A stretch of 64,000 nucleotides of DNA from Ligustrum vulgare (lineage: Eukaryota; Streptophyta; Magnoliopsida; Lamiales; Oleaceae). The DNA is taken from the NCBI GenBank assembly GCA_963555705.1, contig OY743174.1:26043608-26107607 (forward strand), in the 5' to 3' direction. Positions 34,661 to 48,800 of the stretch are shown one piece after another (the first letter of the stretch is position 1; each line of letters begins with the position of its first letter). The position numbers and the translations under genes are program-made. Under the pieces are notes generated by a model, which did no database searches, was not told where the DNA came from, and saw only the letters and a list, made by a program, of their open reading frames with translations.

Positions 34661-34894
34661 CTATAGGGGAACTATTTCAGTCGGCATGAGATCTTCTTTT
34701 GACTTACCAAACTTCTTAAGCATTCTATCTTCTTCTGACTTAGCAAACTTCTTTAGCATTTTGTAAGTAATGTCATTGATTGCTACTCTATTATCTACAA
34801 GAAAATTCACCATGGGTATTTTGTTGACCAATGCATGAATATTTAATGGTCTCAGATACTTGGTTAACTTTTGAGCTGGCTTTTGAAATATCAC
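34661..34894 (-). pseudogene. Ty3/gypsy aspartic protease fragment
   Basis: Minus-strand frame YLRPLNIHALVNKIPMVNFL followed by VDNRVAINDITYKMLKKF and SKEDLMPTEIVPL. It matches the plant gypsy pattern RPLYI.A.ING..VNRVLVDNGAAVN...L.KLGK...DLIPT, in which VDNGA holds the catalytic Asp; here the following Gly-Ala is changed to Arg-Val. Upstream sequence on the same strand (34900-35284 continuing at 40225-40560) reads in broken frames as the preceding gag-pol region and is split by the 4.94-kb LTR. Confidence 0.65.
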
Positions 34895-35284
34895 CTTTTT
34901 AAACCATTATATTTCCAATTTCTATTTACTCTCATACCAGCCTCTTCCTTTCTGTTATATCTATCTCCAACACTTCTTTAGTTCCCTCTCTAGTAGGTGG
35001 TGTTGTACTAGATGATTCTCCCTTAACATTCGTCTAATACTTTTATTTGAGGGGAACTCTTCTTTTGACCTTGGGCGTCCCATATAATACGTAATAATCA
35101 AAACTATGCCCTAATGGTTCGCCCAACAAGCCTATAGATGGATTGCCTACTTCATACAACTTTCTCATCAACCTATTAAAGGATATTTTCCTTCTCATTG
35201 CTTTTTCCCTTAGGTCAATCTCTTCTCTACACCGATAAGGTCTTCGTTGTTTGTACTTATCTTTTTATTGTCTAGCTTAGTGAT

Positions 35285-38200
35285 TGTCACGACCCCAAAA
35301 TTCAGAAAATTTTCTTTTCCAAATTTTTCGATGGCTACGAGTAGAATAAAATGAACTGAAAACGTAACTGCAGGCGGCTACTAGTAGCGTATTTTCTGAA
35401 ACGGGGCAGATTTAATGCATTTTCCAAAAACTCTTTCTAAACTTGTTTAGAACCATTTTAATTGTTCAGAACAATGAGTTTACCCTATTAAACATTTTAT
35501 GAACATCATCCTTACTTTAACAATCTAAGTCGAGTCAAAACATTTTAAAAATGATATAAGATTGATATTTAAACATCATGCAGAACTTTAAAATACAAGG
35601 CCCATTTAGTTACATAAGAATCTACTTATACATTTCAAAACAAAACCCCAATTAAAATTTAACTTTTAAATACTAATAAAATAAGGATTTCATTCCAAAA
35701 TAGTTTTAAGTACAAAAAGGCTTAATCTTTTGTCTCTTTTGGTTACCAATAAGTATTCTTCATTCTCGGCTAGCATTCTCCATAGGGACTCCACACTACA
35801 AAAATTTATGCTCTATTGCCTATAAAAAGAGATATGAAACAACTATGAACCGCATGTTTCAGTGAATAAAACTTGATAAATGTAATAAGAGGTTAATTTC
35901 CGCATAAAGCGTATGAAGTCATAAAACCTTCTTTCATTCTAAATCTTTTCTCGTCAAACCTTAACTTGAACATAATTCATACACTTTATCTCTTAACTTT
36001 GACATTACATTTCATATAAGTGAATGAAATCACAATCATATTAACATATCATTTGAAAATCAACTCATATCACATTCACAACCTTTAGTTCCATATTACT
36101 ACATTCAAATAAAAAAGATCATATTTATGGAATGAATGTAATGTATGGTGTGATATGTATAAATGATGTGAAAATCATTTTTTTCAATCTTTTCTTTCTT
36201 CTTTCTTTCTTTCTTTGAAAAATGACATTAATGAGAAATACAATATTTTTCTTTTCAAAAGATTTTTTCTCTTTAGGGGCCCTTCCTATATTAGAGTCGT
36301 ACATCATGCGCAAAAGTAATTTCTATAGCACAAGGTCACAAGAGTGTTCTTTTACACTCATGAGTTTTCTAACTCGATTCTTCTTCTTTCTTTTCTAGAG
36401 CACTTGGCTCATGAGCATGCTAGCTCGAATGGGATTTACTCCCATAACAGACACCCATACTTTCGACTTAGCGTCCACGTCAAACAGGCGCCCATACACC
36501 CTAAGTGTAACTAAGACCGAAAGTCATGTTGCTTGCTTTAAATGAATTTTTCTTTCTTCTAAGGGAATCTAATAGCCCGTGACCTCAAATATGGACTTTC
36601 TCCTTAGGTGTACAACCTAAATTGGGGTTCTTTAAAGTTTTAAAATTATTTCTTGAAAATGTAGTTTGAAAGATCTTATACATAATCATTTCTTCAAAAT
36701 TTTAAAATATATAATTTGATCTTTTATGTGTAAGGATCATGCATGCTTGTGATCATGAGATGAAATGCTATTTATCAATTATCATATGAAAGACTTTACA
36801 TTATAATACTCAATCACATATTGAAACATAATATCTTATCCTTGGCTTAACACATAAAGGATCAAGATCAAGTCTTTCACTATAGAATAAAGTTTCCTAT
36901 GTTCAATGCATAGAATCTCAACCTTTGTGTTAAATCCTAGAAGCCGAATTTAATCCTAAGCTTCATCAAAATCTTGATTCTAATTTGTAAGTGATCACAA
37001 CTTAAGAAAGTAACCCAAGTAGAGTTTTACATCACTAACATCACATCTTATTACTTTCCATCATGTGTAATAACATAAAATACAATCCAAACCTATAACC
37101 CAATTGTTGCCATAAGTTTGATATCATAAGTCTCCAAAAATTCAATTCTAAATATTTTTATGGTCATAATTAAACCAATTCAATCCTAGCAGATTTTTAG
37201 ATCATGTATATCACATTTTATCATTTTAACATCACGTGTAATAACATGAAATACTAACTAGACCCATAATGAAGTTCTACCATAAGTTTGATACCTTTAA
37301 GTCTCCAAAATCCAATTATAAACATCCTTATGGTCACAATTAACCCAATCAATTCAGCAGGTTTTTCATTCATAAGTATACATATTTGAATACTTAAAAT
37401 CATAAGGATTGATTCTAACATGGGGCATGTCAATTCACAAGCTTAAGATTTAACATCTAGCTATCATTCCTTTAAAAAAACTGCAACAAGTCTCATCTTA
37501 ACATACTTTCATAGTTTCATATTCTTATCCCCACAACTATTATTTTTAAATCTGAAATTCTTATACATACAACCTCAAAATTATGTTTAGACCGTAAAGT
37601 ATCACCATCATATGTCTAAAACCCCAAAAATCAGATTCATACTTAAACATAATTGTCTCCAAATCTGGATTTACATATATGCAACCTCAAAAGCATGTTT
37701 ATGACATCCTAACACACTCTTAACCTTGTGTTTTGAGCATAAGACAATACTTAAGCTAATGAAAAGTCTCGGGCATAAAATCCGATATCAACCAGCATTA
37801 AAACTCTTAAATTTCAACACATTTAAAGTGGTATTTCAAGTGTATAACTCCAACAGATTTTAAGACTACTTTGATGCTTAATAATAACCCTCTAATCATG
37901 TGTATTGAATTTGGAAGATAAGCTCAACTAATAACACGTTTTAGATATAAAGTCCAACAACATTTAATGCTAAAATCTAGCTTTAAACACTTACAAAGTG
38001 ACCATTTTAAATACATAGTTTCAGCAGATTTTTAAAATATGTTGAAGACATTTTAACACACCTTTAAACATGTGTTTTGAATATAGAATATAACTTAAAC
38101 TAATAACAATATTTAGTCATAAGATCAACTACTCTTTAGCCTCAAAACCCCTTTCAAAAACTTCATTTACTCCTTCAAAAGTTTTAAGTTCATTTAGCTA

Positions 38201-40224
38201 CTTTGAAACTGAATTTGTAAAACTTGCAACTTCTTAAGAAAGATAAGTCATTAGATGTGTCACAAATAATGTGCAAGTCTCATTTAACTTTCTAATCTAT
38301 AACTCCACTTTAAAATCAGATTTCAAACATGAAAAAATCCGTCTATAAATGAAGATTTGAGGCTATTAATCATCAAAGACAGCACTTTAAACTTCAAGAT
38401 AGCACTTCCAATTTCAGTAGGTTTCGGTTTTGTATCATGGTTTTACTTTCGGTCAAGACTTACATCTAATGAACATCTTTAAAATATGTCCTAACATATA
38501 ATCAACTATAAAAAGTGTGAAACTTCAATATGAATACAAAAAATTAGCAAGTGAAGGTAAATACAAAGCTCATCAAAACTTTTACTTCACTCACACATTT
38601 TATCAAACACTTAGGAAGCGTATGTGTTCTTAACTTTCAATCTTGAACATACTTTATCAAATCAACCATAATCAATAAGAAACCTATTGAATTCTGAAAT
38701 TCAAGAATAATACTTCAACACCATATGAAAAACTTAACACAATATTACACAAATCAAGTTTCACTTACCTCCAACTTAGATAAGATGATTTTGAGCCTTT
38801 ACCCCTACAATTAATTAAACAAGTGTTAGGGTAAATTCAATATACTAAAAACCTTACTTCTTAATCTAAGAATTACTAAGAAAATCAGCCCAAAATTGAG
38901 AATTTCGTGATTTTGAAGACCTATCCAGAACCAAACATGCTACTAGTAACCTTCATTTTGCCTCTGCCGATGATACTAGCATCTTCGGTACAACAGAATT
39001 TCTTCTCTTCCATTTTCACCTTTGATTTCTCTCCATTTCCTCTCAATTTTTGATCTCTCACTATCTTCTCTGGTTCCACTGACTTGGAAGAAGAAATGAA
39101 GACTGAAAATTGTGCTTAATAGATACATATATCAATTTTTTGCAAAATAGCCCCAACTTTCAATTTTGTACAAGTTAGTCCTTATAGAATTGAAACCTAG
39201 TCCTCAAAGCTTTCTTTTCCATCATCTAAGCCCTATAACTTTTGGTAAATAATTACTTCTCACCACACACCATTAAAGTAATGCTTGAGGAATGCCAAGT
39301 GTCAAATATTTCATTATTTTAATACAAAAACTTCTAGGGTTTTCCATCTCAAGTTGCAACCTTCGGCTCAATACTTGAGGGTTAAGATGAGCTCTGTTTT
39401 GGCCAATCTTCATATCGTTATAAAGTTCACACTTCAAGCTTCGCAACGGTTACACATGCAAAGAAAATGGATCATTATACTGTCCGTACCGTTCGTCCAA
39501 AAATGGCTGCTCGACTGGATTTCCATACTTAGCCAAATTTATTTATTTTCTCAGTACTTTTATCATTTCAAGTATGCAAATTCAACTCGATATTTGAAGT
39601 ACTTTCCGACCTCAATTGTGCTCAATTTTGATACCAATACGTACATCTCATTGTGTACTATAAGGAAGTATAACATGTAAAGACATCAGATTACCATGTT
39701 GCTCATACCATCCTCTCAAATATGACTACTTGACCACAACTTTACACTTAGAATTATTTAGAAAAATTTCTGCATTCCAACTATTCTTCTAATGCAACTT
39801 TAGTTTCATTTTTGAAACACTTCTTGACCTTAATTGTGATCAAACTTGATCCCAATACTTAGATCTCATCATGGACTATAAAATGGTATAACTTGAATTG
39901 CTAAAGATCACTATATAATCCACAAAATGGTCCCAAAGTCATGTTCATCACAATGACAAAACTGTAACTAATAGGACTTTCTAAAATTTTCAGCTTAGTC
40001 CTCAACTATGAAATTCCATCTGATTGAGTTCAGACATCATATGCAACTTTCTTTTATGCCAATTTAGTGTCCAAAGTTACCAATAACGTCAATTTCTTCA
40101 ATTTTCTTATAAATTCTATATCATCTCATCATACAATATGTGAAATTGTCACTTCTCTAAGAAAAAGCTTGATTCTAACTTTATAAATAAATTATCTAGG
40201 GTATGAAATTTTTGGGTTGTTACA
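35285..40224 (+). mobile_element. 4.94-kb solo LTR, TSD GTGAT
   Basis: Begins TGTCACGACCCCAAAATTC and ends TTTTTGGGTTGTTACA, with a perfect 5-bp duplication GTGAT at 35280-35284 and 40225-40229. There is no recognisable gag or pol and no second pair of LTR edges inside. It is either a very long solo LTR, as known for Ogre/Tat-type Ty3/gypsy elements, or a non-coding LARD-like element. It interrupts a minus-strand gypsy remnant. Confidence 0.75.
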
Positions 40225-40570
40225 GTGATGGTGATGATGGTTCCACCTTTATCTATTTTCTTCCAAGAGGATCCTTCTGCAGATTCTCCAGGCATCCATC
40301 CAGGCCAACACCTTGTAAATTAACAGTACCAAAAGTGGTAACTTTATACACTTAGGTTCTCCCCAATCTTTTGGTGGAGAAATCGCACTGAAAGGTTTTC
40401 CTCAATCTTTCTTCTACCTGCAAGTAGTTATTGGCCATAATTGGGAGAAACGTGTCAAACTGAATAATAATAACATTGATTTCGACTTGAACCTTTGGGC
40501 GAATCGTATAATATTTGCATCACATCATTGACCGTAATTTCTCTAATATCTCCTATGTTTGGTTCTGGTC

Positions 40571-43441
40571 AATTCTAGAATATTTCATAATATTCTACTA
40601 AATTTCCAACTTGTAAGCGTTTTAATTTCTCATTCATCGATTAACGATTCAACTTAAATAATCACATAAATTGGTCAATACCAATTTAATATACATAGTA
40701 TGAACAATCTTCCGCATGAATGAAAATTAATGCAAATGACTAAGGAGACACTAAAGAGAGTACTAACAGAAAGTTATTGTATTAGGAGATGTAGCTTTTG
40801 ACTTTGAACAAGCCTTAGTGAAATACTATCCAATTTACTTAGTTAATTAGTGAACATGATGTCCTGAAATTTTTAGCCATTAGTGTAAACCAAGACAATA
40901 ATACTCACACAATATCTTTCCTAACACTTTCATTCTCATGGTTGTGTTTATTTTGGCCGTAAACAATTCTTGGTTTCATAAGTGCATTAAAGAATTTAAG
41001 CCTTGAAATATTCTCATAGAAGCGACCTCACTTCTCACTTACATAGGCGATCTCCTATTATGAGTACTTGCGATACCCCTCTCAGTTTGTCCAAACTATA
41101 GGAATCATTAAAATTTTAACTTAACCTAAAACATTCTGCATAAAGCACTTTTCTTATCGTAGGAATGTGTAAGAGCTAACTCAAAAGTGCTCAACTAAAT
41201 CTTCATAATTTATTTGTCCCATTGAACCATGATCTTGAAATCTCCGATAAAAAAGGTTCGGTTACCATTACAAAGACTTCATATGTAGTAAACTTTTAAG
41301 CACATTCCCCTCGATATGCACTTTACTTGATCTCTTAGTAAAATTTAGTGGATCCTCGACTTTACACCATTTGAGATCAACTGCTATATAGTATTACGTT
41401 TATGATGTATATGTCTAGACTTACTATTAAGAGGCTCTGTATCTTATTAAATCTAGCTAGCCATCACATTTAACTCATTTAATAGATACAAAAATCACCA
41501 AATAAGAAATCCTCCCATCATTAAATGAATCCACATACGTGCTTATGTCTAACTTATTTAAAGCTATACCATTAAAAATAACTATTTTTTTTTATTTTTT
41601 ATTTTTGAAGATTTTTAACGTATAACAGCACTGACCACATTAAAATAACATAACTTGTGGTTTTTTCCCCAATCATATGGTAATTGATATTCAATTTATA
41701 TCATTGAATCACTATTTATTACAATGCAGTTCAACTTATGAGTATTCTTTAACCATTCAATATTCAATACTATTATTGATTATTGCATATCGATACCCAG
41801 GGAATAAACAACCTTGTTCACATTTTAACCGCTCTTGGTTAATGATAATTCATCTTTTTGGACCATCCTCACACTTCTAATTTTTTTACAAGGATTTTGT
41901 TACATTTCCTTCTTCATAAAACATTTTTCTATGACTTATTATGTAACACCCCGAAAATTTTAAAGAATATAATTATTTAACGATTTTATTCTTGAAATAT
42001 TTTAACAATTTTGAGAAATCGAAGGACAATAGTATTTTATGTTTTGACAAAAAAATTATTTTGATTCGAATTTTTAATTATTGATAGAGAGATGATTACT
42101 ATATCAATATTGGACTTATTTTGTAGATCGTAATTAATTAGGAGTCTTGATTCGAGAAAAAAGTTAATTTGGATAAAACTAAGTCAACTTGTAGTTGATT
42201 AAATGAATAAAACCTTAAATATGATTTTTCATGGTTTAGTTGTATTATTTTGGCTGTGTTGATTGCATTTACGTGTGATGATATTAACAAATTGAGAAAA
42301 TCAGGCCAAATCCTATCCTATTTCAACGGTTAATCTCCTAAATTTTTGTGCACGCCTCTTCAATTATAATTATAGTATAACTAAACCTTTTTTACCATGT
42401 TTTACTTTTATTTATAAATACTACCATAATTTCAGTTGAATCATCACAGAAAAAAATATTTTCAATCTGCAATCATATATTCTTTCAAAGTTCATTTAAT
42501 GTATTAAGGTACGAATTTCCCTATGTGTCAAGTGATTTGTGTTTTCGTTCTTTAATATTTTAAGTTTGAGTATTTTATGCGTTATTATGTGATCCGAATT
42601 AAGGGGATCTTATGGGTAATATCAAAAAGTATTATGTAGATCTACAGAAGCCACTCACAGGACTAGACCCTAAATTGAGATTGAGAATATATATGACCTA
42701 AATTAAGAATGAGATGGTCGAGTTTCTATTCCACTATGAAAGTATGATATGTGCGTAATTTACTTGCTTTTTATATTAAATTGTGAAAATACTGACATGA
42801 AATCTATACTTGAGTATATTCGTATGCTCATTCCATATTTTAAAACATTTTATAGGCTAATTTGGGATCGATTGGATCTATGGTGGAATGGTGACGAAGG
42901 CTGCCAAGGGAATTTGAATAAATCATATTCATAAGTTTTCAATTTCAATTTTATTTATTATTCAAACATGTTTATGTCATTAAGTTATTATGGATTTATT
43001 GTGAAAAACTTTCAATTTAATGTTTGGCAAATTTATGAATACTATTTATTTTAAAAGTAAAGAATTATTTTGTTTTACGTTTCCGCACTTATGTAAAGAA
43101 AATCAAATTATTTTTAATAACACTCCAGCGTTTATGGAATCAAAAAGTTTGTAGCGTTACATATTAGGTATAAAGAATGCAACTTATTGAAAAAAGTTAC
43201 CCCACAATTCATCAATTAAGAATCACATGCTCATGTAGTAACATTACCCCCACAGATCTTGGGTAAGTTCGAACTTGGAGTTCATCAACTCTTTTAAAGT
43301 TTGATTATATCATAATTTTTGTTTATTTACCACATAAGACAAAATTTGTTTCATTAATTTCTCACCAAACTATTAATCACCAAAAATGAGAGAATTAGTG
43401 CATGTGTGGATTCACCATCTTGTTGGCTTCAAACATCACCG
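40571..43441 (+). repeat. Duplicated block, copy A
   Basis: Runs from AATTCTAGAATATTTCATAA to TTGGCTTCAAACATCACCG and is paralogous to 44133-50868. Interrupted by the solo LTR 41942-43161. Net length about 1.65 kb. No gene recognised. With copy B and the ~690-bp spacer it could be the two LTRs of a non-autonomous element, but the ends lack a clear TG...CA. Confidence 0.8.
41942..43161 (+). mobile_element. Solo LTR (1220 bp), TSD TATTA
   Basis: Begins TGTAACACCCCGAAAATTTT and ends TTTGTAGCGTTACA, flanked by TATTA at 41937-41941 and 43162-43166. The paralogous copy B has the uninterrupted site CTTATTAGGTAT at 50593-50602, confirming the borders. Ty3/gypsy-like ends; no coding. Confidence 0.9.
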
Positions 43442-44132
43442 CCAATATGTTAGCACAGTTTAATTTTAAACTGTAAGTAATCACGTTCAATAAATGATTC
43501 GAAATAGAATTTGTTAGTAATTTATGTACTAAAAAAGAATATAAAATGCACATTAAAGAACACAAATTATCGTCTTAAGATTGATGGTAAAAATATTAAC
43601 GTGCATTATTATATTCCAATAATATACCTTATATGCACATAAAACTGGATAGAATCTTAACTTACCAAATTGAATACACAGAAACCAAAAATGCATGCAT
43701 ATGAATTCGATTGAGACAAGAGTTTGATTCTTTTGTCTTTAAGAAGATAATGCTCCACACTAGTGCTAATGGTTACCCGACATTCCTCTTCCAAGATACA
43801 ACAATCAAGTCACAAAATTGGAGCACTCCAAATTACGTAGACCAAAAAACCTTCTTGATTTTTTTCAACTCTCTTTATATGAACATCGACTCAAAATAAA
43901 TGTACATATTATTTTGAAAGTTGAATATGCATCAACATTAAAGTATAAGAATGAAAAAAATGAATGATAAATCCAAACATAAGGATTTATAAATAGTTGT
44001 TGAAAAGTTGTGTGTCAAAAGACACATCCCTTTCAAAAAACACATCATTTAATACTTGCCTATAATTGAAGAGACATACCTGTTAAGAATCACAATCTTT
44101 CATGAGAAAAGACACACATTTTAATTTAAATT
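43442..44132. other. Spacer between the two duplicated blocks
   Basis: AT-rich, 690 bases. A 62-codon plus-strand frame at 43711-43899 has no recognised motif. Nothing else seen. Confidence 0.5.
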
Positions 44133-45168
44133 AATTCTAGAATATTTCATAATATTCTACTAAATTTCAAACTTGTCACGAATTTATGCGGTTTAATTTA
44201 TTATGTACCGACTAACGGTTCCACTTAAATAATCGCATAAATTGGTTAAAACCAATTTTATATACAAAGTTTCAACAATCTCCCATATGAATGAAGTTAT
44301 TGCAAATGACTATGCAGACACTAAAGAGAGTATCGACAAAAAGTTATTGCATCAGGGGAGGTAGCTTTTGGTTTTGAAGTTGCCTTAGTGAAATACTATC
44401 GAATTTACTTCGTTAATTTGTGAACATGATGTCTTGAACTTTTTAGCCATTGGTGTAAACCATGACAATTATAATCACACAATATCTTCCCTAACACTTT
44501 CATTCTCATGATTGTGTTCAAGTTTGCCCTGAACAACTCTTGTTTCGTCTTATACTTTAGAGAATTCAAGCCTTGAAAAATTCTCATAGGAGCTTCCTCA
44601 CTTACTTACATATGTGCTTATTATGTGTACCTGCCATACCCCCACTTGGTTTGTCCAAACTATAGGAATCATTAAAAATTTAACGTAACCTAAAACATTT
44701 TGTAAATAGCATTTTTCTTATCATAGGAATGTGTAGGAGTTAACTCACAAGTGCTCAATTGAGTCTTCATAACTTAGTTGTCTCATTGAATAAAAAACTG
44801 GAGATCTCAAGTCAACAATGTTGAGTTACCATTACAAAGACTTCATGCGTAGTAGGTTTTTAAGGACATTCCACTCGATATGTAGTATACTTGATCTCTT
44901 GGTAAAATTTAGTGGATCCTCAAGTTTACACCATTTGAGATCAATTGCTATATGGTATTATGTCCACGACATATATGTTTGAACTTTTAAGAGTCTCTGT
45001 ATCATATTAAATATAGCTAGCCATCACATTTAACTCATTTAATAGATACAAACAATCACCAAATAAGAAATCAATCCATCATTGTACGAAGTCGTGTACA
45101 TGCTTATATCATGCTTATCTAAAGCTATACCATTCCAATTAACAATTTGTCTTGGAAGATTTCTAACA

Positions 45169-45327
45169 TGTTGAAATGTTTAGTTGTGTATTATTCTAGC
45201 AATTAATTGTACCAATACAACATCTATTTGAGTTTAGGGACTAAAGTGATAATATGTAATATCTCTTGTATATCTAGATGTTGGGTAATATGAGAAATTA
45301 AGATTTCTATCTTCACAAGCCTCTACA
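45169..45327 (+). repeat. Copia 5' LTR
   Basis: 159 bp, TG...CA, adjacent to the Met-tRNA primer site. Confidence 0.97.
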
Positions 45328-45339
45328 TGGTATCAGAGC
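45328..45339 (+). promoter_or_regulatory. Copia primer binding site
   Basis: TGGTATCAGAGC directly follows the 5' LTR, complementary to the 3' end of initiator Met tRNA. Confidence 0.95.
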
Positions 45340-45832
45340 CAGAGAGAAGAAAAAAAAAAAAACCCTAACCTGCGCTCATCCGTTTCCGGTTTCACCCAGC
45401 GCCGACCCACCTCCCGGTGACCGAAACCCTAGGTGGTGGCGTGATTCCCGGCGACGGAAAGTTCAACCTGCACTACGCGCTTTAACCTGCGCTGGGTGAC
45501 TTCGCCCTGCTCCGGCCTCCTGCGCGATTTCCTTACTTCTGCTGGGCGATTTCCTCGCTTCTGCTCCTGCTTCCGACGCGACTTCCGGCGCGACTCAACT
45601 GCGCGCCTCCGGCATCATCTCCGGCGAAAATCTCTGCCTTATTTTCGGCTTGGTCTGGTCGATTTCTCTGCCTTATTTATCTTGTAATATATATCTAAGT
45701 TGAAATCAATTTTTCTCCAGTCAGTTGTTTTTGGGTTGGCTCAGAGAAATTGCATGTACTGTGTTTTTATTGGGTGGTGAATCTTATCTGTTGGTGGCCG
45801 TAGGGTTGTATCGTTTTTGGCTATTTTGGAAA

Positions 45833-48800
45833 ATGGCTGGAAACAAGATTATGACATCATTAATTCATGAGACATCGTCTCCAATTCACATTAAGTTGGA
45901 TGGAAAAAATTATCGTGTTTGGTCGAAACTTTTGGAAATGCACATTGCTGGTAGAAGAAAATCAGATCACATTTTTGGTGAGAAAACCGCACCGGATAAA
46001 AGTGATTCAGATTATTGTGAGTGGGTGGCGGATGATGCCATTGTGAAGTCTTTGCTTATCAATTCTATGATCGATAATCTTGTGGCACATTTTGTTCAGT
46101 GTGATACTGCTAAAGATGTATGAGATGCGGTTAAGAGAAGTTACCTTGATGTTTCTGATTCATCACAGATTTATGAGTTGGTGAGAAGATCTTTTCAATT
46201 GAGTCAAGGGGGGCGGCCCCTTGTCACGTACTACACTGAAATGAACTCCATTTTCTTGGAGCTTGACTATCGGAGACCAAACACTATGAAGTGTGCTGTT
46301 GATATTGAGGAATTAAGAAAACGTTGTGCTGAAGATAGAATTTATATGTTTCTTGCGGGACTGGATTATAACCTGGATCAGGTGCGTAGTCGCATTTTAG
46401 CTGCAATACCTCTTCCAACCCTAGAGGAAGTGTTCTCTATGGTTCGCCGTGAAGAACAACGACAGCTTACCATGGGAACTGAAAATCACTCTGAGACTTC
46501 CGCATTAGCTGCTAGAGGATTCAATCCTCGACCACGAGGCCCTAACCAGTCGGTTGATATTTGCTCATTCTGCCATTTAAAAGGGCACACTGTTGACAAG
46601 TGCTTTAAGAAAAATGGGTACCCGGACTGGCACACACGCAAACAAGGAGAGAGAAAAGATTGGAGATCTTCTCAGACTATTCATAAATCTACTGCCTCTA
46701 CTCATGCACCTACGGCCTCTCATGTTGCTCGATTGTCTCCCGGGGAAGGTACCTTTGGTTTGGCATCTACTTCTGCTGTATCTGACTCTTGGGTTATAGA
46801 TTCAGGAGCAACTGACCATTTTACCCGCAATCTTTCTACTCTTGATTCTTTATCTACCTCACATGTTCAGTCTGTTCAGGTGGCTAATGGCACTCCTGTC
46901 CAAATCACTGGGGCCGGAAATGTTTCTTTTTCACCTACTCTTTCTCTATCTTCTGTCTTACTTGCACCTACTTTCTCTACAAATCTGTTGTCCATTAGTC
47001 AAATTACAAAAACTCTAAATTGTTCTGTAAACTTCTCATCTTCTCATTGTGTCTTTCAGGACAATCGAACGAAGACGACGATTGGCACTGGTAGAGAAAG
47101 AGGAGGACTATATTTTTTGGAGGGGACAAGGAAGTTGCAAACTGGTGCTGGTCTTCAAGCAGTTAGTAGATCTTCTCTTAGAGATAAGATCCTTTTGTGG
47201 CATTGTCGATTAGGACATCCCTCTTTTTCTTATTTAGAACATTTGTTTCCAAACTTGTTTCAGAATATTCCTAGTTCTAGTATGCGATGTGAACAATGTA
47301 TTTTTGCCAAAAATCATCGTGTAACGTTTAAAATCAGTTTCAATAGAAGTCATGTTCCATTTACTTGTGTTCATACAGATGTTTGGGGCCCTTTCTCCAC
47401 TCCATCAACTTCAGGTCAAAAATATTTTGTTTCTTTTATTGATGATTGTACCCGAGTATGTTGGATATATTTGTTAAAATCGAAAGGTGATGTTGTACAT
47501 GTTATTCCTCAATTCTCCAAAATGGTTGAGACACAATTTCATACTCAGGTTAAGACCTTTCATTCTGACAACGGTCGGGAGTTTATGAACCAAACCCTTG
47601 CCACATTCTTCTCAACTCACGGTATTCTTCACCAAACAACTTGTGCTTACACCCCACAACAAAATGGCATAGCAGAGCGAAAAAATCAACACATTCTTGA
47701 GGTAGCTCGAGTCTTATGCTTTACTATGCGGGTTCCAAAACGTTTTTGGGCTGATGCAGTGACAATTGATGTTTTTCTTATCAATCGTATGCCTTCTCGC
47801 ATAATTGATTTCCAAACACCCCTAAGGATGTTGTCAAAGTTTCACTCTATTCCTTCTGCCTTGAATATTTGTCCCAAAGTTTTTGGTTGTGTGTGTTATG
47901 TCCATGTGCACTCTCATCTTCGAGACAAGCTTGATCCTCGTGCCTTGAAATGCATTTTCCTTGGTTACTCCAGCTCCCAGAAGGGCTACAAATGTTTTTA
48001 CCCCCCTAATGGGAAGTACTATATCTCTATGGATGTTGAATTCTGTGAGTCTGAGTCTTTTTTCTCGGATGATGTGTCGTTGGTTCCTCTTCAGGGGGAG
48101 ATTTGTAGTAAAGAAGAGGAACAAATGTGGTTAGAAGAAAAAAAGGTGTGGATTTCTGGTGGAGAGGGGGAGCTTGAAGTTGAAAGTGACAGATCACCAA
48201 GGTTGTTCCAAAAGTGTTATTCCAGGAGAAATTTAGATACTACTTGGACCCCTGCACTAGTTACTGAAAATAGTCCTCCTATTGATACTACAGTGCCGTC
48301 GAACTCTTCTACGATTGAAAATGAGGTACATACTTCACCTCCTACTCCTTCCAATTTTATTCATGTTTCTAATCCTAGCCATGCATCTTTGGACAATGTT
48401 GACACCCCGGCTAGGAGACGTTCCCTTCGGAATCGTAACCCACCTGATAGATTGGGATTCTCAACATGTTCTTCTCATATAATGTTTCCTATATCTGATT
48501 ATGTTTCATACCACCGTTTATCTAAGACTAACCTGGCATTTGCCCTTCAGATATCTTCCGTGTCTATTCCTAACAATTTTCAGGAAGCTGTTGATCAACC
48601 TAAGTGGAAATCTGCTATGGTTGAAGAGATGGATGCTCTCCGAAGGAATTCTACTTGGGAGATGATCTCCTTACCACCAGGAAAGAAGACTGTAGGGTGC
48701 AAATGGGTGTACTCGTTGAAATACAAACCAGATGGGACTGTGGACAGGTATAAGGCTAGACTGGTTGCCAAAGGTTACACACAGACCTATGGGATTGATT

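Noticed and set aside
39285..39680. 131-codon plus-strand gene
   Set aside because: Inside the 4.94-kb LTR unit, no motif and unlikely composition; no support for translation.
45725..45832. Upstream ATG as the start of copia gag
   Set aside because: The first 36 residues are hydrophobic leader-like translation without gag similarity; the Met at 45833 immediately precedes conserved gag.
47834..48124. Antisense frames inside the copia element
   Set aside because: Shadows of the pol frame with no motif of their own.
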